NCBI RefSeq assembly: GCF_014257025.1
Contig: NZ_JACMSF010000001.1
Coordinates: 1 to 64,000 of the forward strand
Direction of reading: 5' to 3'
Origin: Streptomyces cupreus
Lineage (GTDB): Bacteria > Actinomycetota > Actinomycetes > Streptomycetales > Streptomycetaceae
DNA length: 64,000 bases
The translations under genes were made by a program, and so were the position numbers. This document shows, piece by piece, positions 52,446 through 61,017 of the stretch; the stretch's first letter is position 1, and every line of letters begins with the position of its first letter. The notes beneath the pieces were generated by a model. It was given only the letters and a program-made list of their open reading frames with translations. It did no database searches and was not told the origin of the DNA.

Positions 52446-53459
52446 TCAGTGCGGGAGGGTCGACGCGGTTTCGCGCAGACGGGCGTGGACTCCGCGGTGT
52501 GTCTCGCGCCGGGGCAGCCACTGCTTGCGGAGCTTGGCCACGCACGTGTAGTTGGTGTCGCACACATTGGCCAACGGTGACTCGACGGCCTGGGTTGCGA
52601 ACTGGTACGCGTCCAACTCGCTGAAGCCGTAGTCACGGACCAGCCACTGGACCAGGTCGAGCTGGGATATTCGGAACGCGTCCTCCAAGGGGCGCGCCGA
52701 TCCGGTCGAGATGATGTGCGTGTCCAACTCGATGCGAGGCCAGGGAGTGGCGATCCCCTTGAGCAGTTCGACGATCACCACGGTGTTCATCGCGCACTCG
52801 ACGGCGACACCGCAGGTCTCGCCCTCGCCCTGGCGGGCGTGTCCGTCGCCCAGGCTGAGCAGCGCTCCCTCGACGTTCACCCCGAGATAGCAGGTGACGC
52901 CGGCCCGCATCTCGGGCGTGTCCATGTTCCCGCCGTGCGCGTCCGGCACCAGCGCCGAGCGGACCTCCAGATTGGCGGGGGCCACCCCCACGGTGCCGTG
53001 CATCGGATCGATCGGCAGTTCGGCCTCGAAGTCGCTGTCGTGCGCGCGGAACAGGGCTGTGCGCCGGGTTCTGTCGAGCTGCCAGATCCAGACGGTCTCC
53101 GGGAGCGGCGGCTGGAGCGTGGCCGTGGTGTGGGTCGAGGTGAGGGCACCGAACAGGGGGACCGTGGTGGACGCAGCCCAGTCCCGGGCGGGTTCGATCG
53201 ACACGAAGTGCACGGCGACGGTGTCTCCGGGCTCCGCGCCCTCGATATGGAACGGGCCGGTCTGCGGGTTGAGGAAGGGGAACTCGCAGACCTCGGAGAC
53301 CAGATCCTTCTCGGACCGCACCCGCCCGCCGAAGCAGTCCTCCGTGAACAGATCCAGCACGGTCCCCGGCGCGATGCGCGCCACGGGCGGGACGCCGCCG
53401 AACGTCCAGGCGTATTCGTCGGGTCGGGGTCGGACGGTCAGGATCCGGGGGTCGCTCAT
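52446..53459 (-). CDS. acetamidase/formamidase family protein
   Basis: About 337 residues. Family blocks are GTVLDLFTEDCFGGRV, NPQTGPFHIEGAEPGDTVAV, ELPIDPMHGTVGVAP, GGNMDTPEMRAGVTCYLGVN and GALLSLGDGHARQGEGETCG. The enzymes hydrolyse short amides (formamide, acetamide) to acid and ammonia. Start ATG 53459 is preceded by CGGAG about 12 bases upstream. Upstream lie 173 bp with a 16-bp perfect palindrome that could be its operator. Confidence 0.93.
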   Translation of the reverse strand: MSDPRILTVRPRPDEYAWTFGGVPPVARIAPGTVLDLFTEDCFGGRVRSEKDLVSEVCEFPFLNPQTGPFHIEGAEPGDTVAVHFVSIEPARDWAASTTVPLFGALTSTHTTATLQPPLPETVWIWQLDRTRRTALFRAHDSDFEAELPIDPMHGTVGVAPANLEVRSALVPDAHGGNMDTPEMRAGVTCYLGVNVEGALLSLGDGHARQGEGETCGVAVECAMNTVVIVELLKGIATPWPRIELDTHIISTGSARPLEDAFRISQLDLVQWLVRDYGFSELDAYQFATQAVESPLANVCDTNYTCVAKLRKQWLPRRETHRGVHARLRETASTLPH

Positions 53460-53603
53460 CGCCGCACAGCTCCGTTCTGCCACAGGTCACGGGGGAGGAG
53501 GGGCGGGGAGCGCCCTCGCGTGAATCACGGTACGGCGCGGAGGGGTCGGGCCGAAGGGCCCGCTGTGTTTCCGTGGACGGCGGTCGAAGTGTGGAAAACT
53601 CCC

Positions 53604-53619
53604 TCACTCGATCGAGTGA
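53604..53619. promoter_or_regulatory. 16-bp perfect palindrome upstream of the acetamidase gene
   Basis: TCACTCGATCGAGTGA is a perfect 16-bp palindrome, 145 bp before the acetamidase start and 14 bp after the ROK gene stop on the same strand. It could be an operator for the acetamidase gene. No spacer loop exists, so it is not a good terminator hairpin. Confidence 0.35.
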
Positions 53620-53632
53620 AGTCGCTCTGGAT

Positions 53633-54820
53633 TCAGGCCCGTTCGCCCACCATGGCCGGATCGTCCAGCACTCCTCGCACCACCCAGTGCGCGGCGCCCA
53701 GCAGCGGCCCCTCGGACCCGAGCCGCGACACGGACACCGGACAGGCCGCGCCCGCGGTACGCCCGTCCAACTCGGCCTCCAGCGAGGGCAGCAGCCAGGG
53801 CGCGAGCCCGGCCAGCGCACCGCCGAGCACCACGCTCTCGGGGTCCAGCAGGTTGACGGCCCCGGTCAGCGCGACGCCGAGCGCCTCGCCCGCGTCGTGC
53901 AGAGCACCCCGTACATCCGTGTCCCCCTCGGCCGCCCGGCCCGCGAGCAGCCCGACGCGGTCCTCGCCCGGTTCCAGGCCGGCCGCCCGCAGCACGGCCT
54001 CCTCACCGGCGTACTGCTCCAGACAGCCGCGCCCTCCGCACGGGCACGGCGGCCCCTCCGGGCGGACTGGCACATGCCCCAACTCGCCCGCGAAACCACG
54101 GGTTCCGCGCAGCAGTTGCCCGTCCACGACCACGGCAGCACCGATGCCGATCTCGGCGGACACGTGCAGGAAGTCCCGCGGTGTCCCCTCGCCGAGCCAG
54201 AGTTCGGCGAGCGCGCCGAAGTTCGCCTCGTTGTCCACGGTCAGCGCGAACTCCTCGGGCAGCAGGGCCCCGAGGTCGATGTCGTGCCATTCGAGATTCG
54301 GCGCGCGCACGACGGTACGGCCGTCGCGTGCCACCAGACCGGGCACCGCCACCGCGAGCCCGGCGGGCCACAGCCCTTCGCGCTCCGCGTCCGCGACGAC
54401 CGCCCGCACCAGCTCGGTCAGTTCCCGGACCACCGGTTCGGCGGAACGCCCCCGGTTCGCGCCGTGCCGTACGGCCCTGGCCCGTATCGCGCCGCGCAGA
54501 TCGACCGCGCACACCGCGAGGTGGTCGACGCCGATCTCGGCGCCGATGCCGGCCGGGCCGTGGGCGCTGACGGCCAGCGCCGAGCCGGGGCGGCCCACCC
54601 GACCCGGCCGTTCCGGGCCCAGTTCCTCGATCAGTCCCGAGCGGATCAGTTCGTCGACGAGGGTCGACACCGCCGCACGCGTCAGACCGATCCGGGAGGC
54701 GACGGCGGCCCGGGACAGGGGGCCCTCCGCGCTGACGGTGTGCATCACCCGCGCCAGATTGCGGCGGCGCATGCCCTGTTGGGTGTCGGGCAGCGCCCGT
54801 CCGGGAAGCGGTGCGGTCAT
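53633..54820 (-). CDS. xylR: ROK family transcriptional regulator, xylose repressor type
   Basis: 395 residues. The N-terminal MarR-like winged helix is NLARVMHTVSAEGPLSRAAV, ASRIGLTRAAVSTLVDELI. The C-terminal ROK sugar-kinase-like domain holds GIGAEIGVDHLAV, DNEANFGALAELWLG and the zinc-binding CPCGGRGCLEQYAG. It lies 33 bp downstream of xylB on the same strand, so it is part of the xylB transcript and probably represses xylA and xylB in the absence of xylose. Confidence 0.9.
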   Translation of the reverse strand: MTAPLPGRALPDTQQGMRRRNLARVMHTVSAEGPLSRAAVASRIGLTRAAVSTLVDELIRSGLIEELGPERPGRVGRPGSALAVSAHGPAGIGAEIGVDHLAVCAVDLRGAIRARAVRHGANRGRSAEPVVRELTELVRAVVADAEREGLWPAGLAVAVPGLVARDGRTVVRAPNLEWHDIDLGALLPEEFALTVDNEANFGALAELWLGEGTPRDFLHVSAEIGIGAAVVVDGQLLRGTRGFAGELGHVPVRPEGPPCPCGGRGCLEQYAGEEAVLRAAGLEPGEDRVGLLAGRAAEGDTDVRGALHDAGEALGVALTGAVNLLDPESVVLGGALAGLAPWLLPSLEAELDGRTAGAACPVSVSRLGSEGPLLGAAHWVVRGVLDDPAMVGERA

Positions 54821-54853
54821 GCCTCCCTCAGTCCTCGATCGGTGTGCGTGCGG

Positions 54854-56299
54854 TCACTGGGCCTGCGTCCTCCGCTCCAGCAGCGGGGCCGCGTCGGAGA
54901 GTACCCCGGCGATCCGTGCCAGGGTCGCCTCGTCCCGCTCCACCGCCTCCAGCACCGGGCCCGCGGCCGTGTTCCAGCGCCGGGCGACCGCGGCCGGATC
55001 CTCACCGGTCAGCAGGCCGGCCGCCTGGGCCGCGGCGCCGAGCGCCACCAGTTCCTTGGCCTCGGGCACCTGCACGGGACGCCCCGACAGGCGGCGCACG
55101 GTCTGCTGCCAGGCCGTGCCGCGCGCGCCGCCACCGATCAGCAGCAGCGGGGCGGAGCGGTCCGCGTCGGCGTCGAGGACCAGGTCCAGTGCGCCGAGCA
55201 GGGAGTGGACGGCGCCGTCGTAGGCGGCCTGGAGGAGTTGGCCGGCGGTCGTGTCGTGGCGCAGGCCGAGCAGCAGGCCCGAGGCGTTCGGCAGGTTCGG
55301 GGTGCGTTCGCCGTCCAGGTAGGGCAGCAGCGTGACGTCGGTGGTCGGCTCCACCGCCTCGCGGTCCAGGCCCAGCAGCGCGGCCACGCGGTCGACGGCG
55401 AGCGTGCAGTTCAGGGTGCAGGCCAGCGGCAGCCAGTCGCCGTGCGCGTCGGCGAAGCCCGCGACCGTGCCGGTCGGATCCGCGGGGCGGTGCTGGGACA
55501 CGGCGTACACCGTGCCGGAGGTGCCCAGGCTGAGTACCGGGGTGCCGGGGCGCAGGCCGAGCCCGAGCGCGGCGGCGGCGTTGTCGCCGGTGCCGGGGGC
55601 GACCAGGGTGCCCTTGGAGAAGGGCAGGTCGTGGTGGGTGCGTACGGTGCCCGCCACCTCGCCGGGCCGGACCAGCCGGGGGAGCAGCGCGGGGTCGAGG
55701 CCGACATGCGCGAGGGTCTCCTCGTCGTACGACTCCGTCCCGGACGCCCACCAGCCCGTGCCGGAGGCGTCGCCGCGGTCGGTCGTGCCCTCGCCCGTGA
55801 GGCGTTCGGTGAGGTAGTCGTGGGGGAGCCGTACCGCCTTCGTCGCGCGGACGGCCTCGGGCTCGTGCTCGGCCAGCCACGCCCACTTCGTCACCGTGAA
55901 GGATGCGCCGGGCACACTCCCGGTGCGCTCGGCCCAGGCCTTCGGGCCGCCAAGCTCCTCGATGAGCCGGCGGGCCTGCGGTGCCGAGCGGACGTCGTTC
56001 CACAGCATCGCCGGGCGGACCGGTTCGCCCTGTTCGTCCAGGGTGACCAGGCCGTGCTGCTGGCCGCCGATCGACACCGCGGCGGCCTCGCGGGCCGCGT
56101 CGCCGCACTGGCGCAGGGCCTCGCACAGGGCGTCCCACCACTGGCGGGGATCGGACTCACGGCCCGCCCCGGAGGACACCGTGTGCGAGGCCTGGCCGCT
56201 CGCGACGACCTGGCCGGTGGCCGCGTCGACGACGAGGGCCTTGGTGGACTGGGTGGACGTGTCCACGCCGACGACGAGCGGTCCTTCGGCTGCTGACAT
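54854..56299 (-). CDS. xylB: xylulokinase
   Basis: About 481 residues of the FGGY kinase family. VVGVDTSTQSTKALVVD is the N-terminal phosphate loop, SIGGQQHGLVTLDEQGEPVR is typical of xylulokinase, GTGDNAAAALGLGLRPG and VLSLGTSGTVYAVS follow, and LLIGGGARGTAWQQTVRRLS is the second ATP motif. It phosphorylates D-xylulose from XylA. I start at ATG 56299 (GAGGAG 6 bases upstream). It diverges from xylA across 158 bp. Confidence 0.95.
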   Translation of the reverse strand: MSAAEGPLVVGVDTSTQSTKALVVDAATGQVVASGQASHTVSSGAGRESDPRQWWDALCEALRQCGDAAREAAAVSIGGQQHGLVTLDEQGEPVRPAMLWNDVRSAPQARRLIEELGGPKAWAERTGSVPGASFTVTKWAWLAEHEPEAVRATKAVRLPHDYLTERLTGEGTTDRGDASGTGWWASGTESYDEETLAHVGLDPALLPRLVRPGEVAGTVRTHHDLPFSKGTLVAPGTGDNAAAALGLGLRPGTPVLSLGTSGTVYAVSQHRPADPTGTVAGFADAHGDWLPLACTLNCTLAVDRVAALLGLDREAVEPTTDVTLLPYLDGERTPNLPNASGLLLGLRHDTTAGQLLQAAYDGAVHSLLGALDLVLDADADRSAPLLLIGGGARGTAWQQTVRRLSGRPVQVPEAKELVALGAAAQAAGLLTGEDPAAVARRWNTAAGPVLEAVERDEATLARIAGVLSDAAPLLERRTQAQ

Positions 56300-57624
<1,325 letters not shown>

Positions 57625-57639
57625 ACGAGCACGCGCGCG

Positions 57640-57683
57640 TACCGGCGCCGCGCGCTGACTTCGGTGAGCGCGCGGCGCCGGTA
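57640..57683 (+). terminator. xylA terminator hairpin
   Basis: TACCGGCGCCGCGCGCT (57640-57656) pairs perfectly, 17 bp, with AGCGCGCGGCGCCGGTA (57667-57683) around a 10-base loop containing TTCGG. It begins 16 bp after the xylA stop. No U-tract, as usual in Streptomyces. Confidence 0.8.
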
Positions 57684-57793
57684 AGGGACGTCCTGCGGGG
57701 AATGCACCGGAATCGTGCCCTCCAGGGCATGGGCCGGTATCAACTTCCGCGACGGGCTCGCGTGATCACCGCCGGGAGGTGACGCTGGGCGGT

Positions 57794-58207
57794 ATGGCCA
57801 TCCCGCCCGTACCGCCCCAGCCGCCCGGTCCGCCCCCGGGCGGCGGCTTCGGACCGCCCACCGACGGCTTCGGACCGCCCTCGTACGACGACGGGCCGCC
57901 GCCCGGCGGAGGCCCGAGGAGACGACGCGGCCTGCTGCTCGCCCTGCTGGCGGTGATCGTGGCGGGCGTGGCCGTCGCCCTGGTGGTGCTGTTGGCCTCG
58001 GGGAGCGATGACTCGCCGGAGGAGAAGCCGACCGCGGAGAGCCCGTCGCCGAGGCCGTCGTTCAGCATTCCGACCGAGCTGCCCAGCAGACTGCCGAGTG
58101 AACTGCCCACGTCGCTGCCGTCGGGGTTCCCCAGTGAGCTGCCCAGCGACCTGCCCAGTGAGATCGAGTCGCTGCTGCCGGATCTCGGCGAGGTCGACCT
58201 GCCGTAG
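57794..58207 (+). CDS. proline-rich membrane protein with LPSE-type repeats
   Basis: About 137 residues, unknown function. Residues 1-45 are Pro/Gly-rich (PPVPPQPPGPPPGGGFGPPT). A basic patch (PRRRRG) leads into one membrane helix (LLLALLAVIVAGVAVALVVL). The outside part is a run of LPSx tetrads (ELPSRLPSELPTSLPSGFPS) ending in acidic residues. Topology is N-in, C-out. I prefer ATG 57794, 11-14 bases after GGGAGGTGA; GTG 57779 overlaps that site. It follows xylA's terminator, so it has its own promoter. Similar short Pro-rich single-pass proteins are common in actinobacteria. Confidence 0.65.
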   Translation: MAIPPVPPQPPGPPPGGGFGPPTDGFGPPSYDDGPPPGGGPRRRRGLLLALLAVIVAGVAVALVVLLASGSDDSPEEKPTAESPSPRPSFSIPTELPSRLPSELPTSLPSGFPSELPSDLPSEIESLLPDLGEVDLP

Positions 58208-58263
58208 GGCGACGGCCACGTGCGCGGCGGAGGTGAACCACCACGCACGCGTGCAGGTCGCCG

Positions 58264-59607
58264 TCAGATGCCGCGCGGCAGGCGCACGTACGTCACCGTC
58301 GTCTCGATCCCGCTGTCTACCAGCCGGCCCTGTGCGTCGAAGGCGCCCGTCCCGTCGGTCATGCCGAAGTCGTTGTCGTTGATCAGGGCGAGCGTGTCGC
58401 GGTCCACGCGCGCGACGCCCTCGATCTTGCCGGGCACTCCGGCGACCGTGCCGAGATCGACGACCAGCTTCTTGCCGAGGACGGGCACGCCCGCGGCGGC
58501 CGGGTCGTCGATCTGCTCCAGCGACGGGGACGTGGTGTCGTCGTCCCAGGGGCCGCCGAGGATGTTCGAGTCCTTGTCCAGCCGTACCAGGTGCAGCCGG
58601 GCGGTCTTGTCGGTGCGCTCCTCCACCAGCAGCCGGTCGCCCCCGACGGCGACCACCGAGGAGATCTTGAGCTCGGAGGTGTCGTCCTCGCCGGGGTCCA
58701 CCACGTTCACCGGGTCGAAGCGGTACGCGTACTCGGCGGTGACCGCCTTCTTCTTCGGCGAGAAACGCAGCAGGCGGGTGGTGCGCGAGGCCTCACCGGC
58801 GTCCGCGTCGGGCAGGGAGAGCGGGCTCTGCACGGCCATCACCAGGTCGCCGCCGGGCAGTTGGGCGAGCCCCTCGAAACCACGGTTGACCTTGCGGTGC
58901 AGCAGGACGGAGGGCAGCGCCTCGACCACCGGGTAGTCGGCGCCGGTGAGGTTCAGCCCCTCGGGCACATAGCGCGTGAGCACCTTCCCGCGCGCGGAGA
59001 CATGCACGAGCGAGGGCCCGTGCTCGTCGACCAGCCAGAAGCTCCCGTCCTTGGCCCGCACGATGCCCTCGGTGTCAAGACCATTGGGGTTGTACGACAG
59101 CGGTGTGCTCGCGTTGTAGGAGTACGGCGCCTCGTCGCGGCCCTGCTGGTTGGGCATCCCGGTGACGGGCTTGCCGGAGGAGGTGGTCAGCGGGATCGCG
59201 TCGATGACCCGTACCGAGTCGCCCGAGACCCGGATCTTGACGATCGCCGGGTCGAAGCCGGGCACCGGGAAGGTACGGCGCTTGGTGCCGTCCACCTTGA
59301 TCTGGCCGTTGGGCCCGCGGTCGGTGACGGTCCAGAACTCGCCCTCGCGGCCGGTCGGGTAGATGTCGCTGCCGATGCCGCCGAGGTCGACACCCCGGTC
59401 GTCGGCGACCGTGCCGGGCAGCAGGGCATTGCTGAACGCGGCGAGCGGTGTGTCGCCGAGCGTGGCGGTACCGACGACCCGGGCGTCGTCCTCGGACGGG
59501 GTACCCGCGGCCGGACCCGTCGCCGCCAGGACGGCCAGGACGGCGAGGGGTACGCCCGCTGCGACGGAACGGTGGACGCGGCGCCGGCCGGTGGCGTGCG
59601 GGGACAT
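58264..59607 (-). CDS. secreted esterase-like-activity-of-phytase family protein
   Basis: About 447 residues. An N-terminal signal peptide (HRSVAAGVPLAVLAVLAATG then PAAG) precedes a beta-propeller-like domain of the 'esterase-like activity of phytase' family: GIGSDIYPTGREGEFWTVTD, NPNGLDTEGIVRAKDGSFWL, NRGFEGLAQLPGGDLVMAVQ and KIEGVARVDRDTLALINDND. Acidic, possibly Ca-binding. Substrate unknown. It differs from the true beta-propeller phytase at 4446. Start ATG 59607 follows AGGAGG by 5-6 bases. Confidence 0.85.
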   Translation of the reverse strand: MSPHATGRRRVHRSVAAGVPLAVLAVLAATGPAAGTPSEDDARVVGTATLGDTPLAAFSNALLPGTVADDRGVDLGGIGSDIYPTGREGEFWTVTDRGPNGQIKVDGTKRRTFPVPGFDPAIVKIRVSGDSVRVIDAIPLTTSSGKPVTGMPNQQGRDEAPYSYNASTPLSYNPNGLDTEGIVRAKDGSFWLVDEHGPSLVHVSARGKVLTRYVPEGLNLTGADYPVVEALPSVLLHRKVNRGFEGLAQLPGGDLVMAVQSPLSLPDADAGEASRTTRLLRFSPKKKAVTAEYAYRFDPVNVVDPGEDDTSELKISSVVAVGGDRLLVEERTDKTARLHLVRLDKDSNILGGPWDDDTTSPSLEQIDDPAAAGVPVLGKKLVVDLGTVAGVPGKIEGVARVDRDTLALINDNDFGMTDGTGAFDAQGRLVDSGIETTVTYVRLPRGI

Positions 59608-59689
59608 CGGGCCTCCTGAGGACCAAGTTCGGTGACAGCGGCCAGATTTGGGTCCCGCGCGGAACGCCGCGCGACCAACTGGTGAACGC

Positions 59690-59721
59690 GGGGCGTCGGC
59701 CGCTCGTCGAGCCGACGCCCC
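59690..59721 (-). terminator. terminator hairpin downstream of the SWIM gene
   Basis: GGGGCGTCGGC (59690-59700) pairs perfectly with GCCGACGCCCC (59711-59721) around a 10-base loop. It lies 42 bp after the SWIM gene stop on the minus strand and before the secreted-esterase gene. Confidence 0.65.
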
Positions 59722-59763
59722 GAGCACACAATCCCCAGTTGGGATGGCCCCAGGATGTGGGGG

Positions 59764-61017
59764 CTACCGCTCGGGTCCGGGCTCCGCCGAGGCCAGTGCC
59801 GTCGCCGGGTCCTGAGAAGGGCCGCCGGCCGGCACCCAGCGACCGCGCTCCTTCCGGTACGGCCACCAGCGGCCGTCCCGTCCCAGCCGAACCTGCCCCG
59901 ACGTGCCGACCGCCGTCCAGCGGTTGCCCTTCGCCCGCAGCGACGGTCGCTCGTCCTCGTCCCAGGCCGCCTCCAGAACCGCACGCGCGCGTGCGAGGGT
60001 TTCCCCCTCCACGGCCCACTCGTCCTCCAGCGCGGACAGCGCCGCCGGCCCGCCGAGCTCCCAGGCCCGTACGGCAAGCGCCAACTGCTCCCGACCGCGC
60101 CCCGAACCATCGGCGAGGCGCTCCAGCACAGCCGGCGCGGGAGCGGCCGCCGCGAGCCGGACCGCGTCCTGGGCCAACGGCAGGTCAGGATGGTCCGCCA
60201 CTCCGCGCAGAGCGTTGACCAGCAGATGGTGCGCCTCCGCCGCGGTGCGGGCGGCGAGGTACTCCAGGGCGGAGGGGTCGACACCGGGCGGGGGAGGCGT
60301 CTCGGTGTCGAGGGACGGCGGTACGCCGGGCTCCTCGGGGAGTTCGGGGAGATCCGGCAGCAGCGGCAGGATGTCCCCGGCCGCGAACGCCTCCGCGGCG
60401 TCCACGCCCTCCGGCTCGGGCGCCGCCTCGGTGGGTGCGGTGCTGCGGGCCTGGAGGTCGTCCAGCAGGGCGCGTTCGCCCCGTCCCCGCATCAGCAGCA
60501 GCACGAACGGATCCTGGTCCAGCAGCCGCGCCACCTGGTAGCACAGGGCCGCCGTGTGCGCGCAGTGGTCCCACGCCTCGCAGTCGCACTCGGGTTCCAG
60601 GTCGCCCATCCCCGGCAGCAGTTCGATGCCGGTGGCCGCCGCGTCCTCGACCAGGTGCGGCGGCATGTCGCGGTCCAGCAGCGCCGCGACATGTCCGGCC
60701 CGCTCGACGGTCATGTCCAGGAACCGGTCCCACTGTTCGTCGGACAACTCCTCCAGCAGGACGTCCGCACGGTGCTGTGTGCGGTCGCGGTCCTGGACGA
60801 CGGCCGTGATGCGCCCAGGGCGCACCGACACCGCGCCCACGCTTCCCGCGCGGGCGAGCCTGCGGCCCGCCTTGAGCTGTGCGGAGTCCAGCGCGGTGTC
60901 CTCCAGCGCCTTCAGCCAGGCCCGGCCCCACCACGTCTGCGCGAAGCCCCTCCCGCGCGCGGGCGGCAGCGCCGCGAACGTGCGCTCCGTGTTCTCGTCT
61001 CCGTCGTAGCGATTCAT
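59764..61017 (-). CDS. SWIM zinc-finger family protein
   Basis: 417 residues. N-terminal FAQTWWGRAWLKALEDTALD is the usual start of this bacterial family. The SWIM finger CDCEAWDHCAHTAALCY (CxCx4-5CxH) lies near residue 145. A long acidic/proline linker and a C-terminal helical region with GNRWTAVGTSGQVRLGRDGR, WWPYRKERGRW follow. These proteins are almost always encoded next to a SNF2-type helicase, as here with a 4-bp ATGA overlap, and probably act with it on DNA or nucleoprotein. The precise role is unknown. Confidence 0.9.
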   Translation of the reverse strand: MNRYDGDENTERTFAALPPARGRGFAQTWWGRAWLKALEDTALDSAQLKAGRRLARAGSVGAVSVRPGRITAVVQDRDRTQHRADVLLEELSDEQWDRFLDMTVERAGHVAALLDRDMPPHLVEDAAATGIELLPGMGDLEPECDCEAWDHCAHTAALCYQVARLLDQDPFVLLLMRGRGERALLDDLQARSTAPTEAAPEPEGVDAAEAFAAGDILPLLPDLPELPEEPGVPPSLDTETPPPPGVDPSALEYLAARTAAEAHHLLVNALRGVADHPDLPLAQDAVRLAAAAPAPAVLERLADGSGRGREQLALAVRAWELGGPAALSALEDEWAVEGETLARARAVLEAAWDEDERPSLRAKGNRWTAVGTSGQVRLGRDGRWWPYRKERGRWVPAGGPSQDPATALASAEPGPER

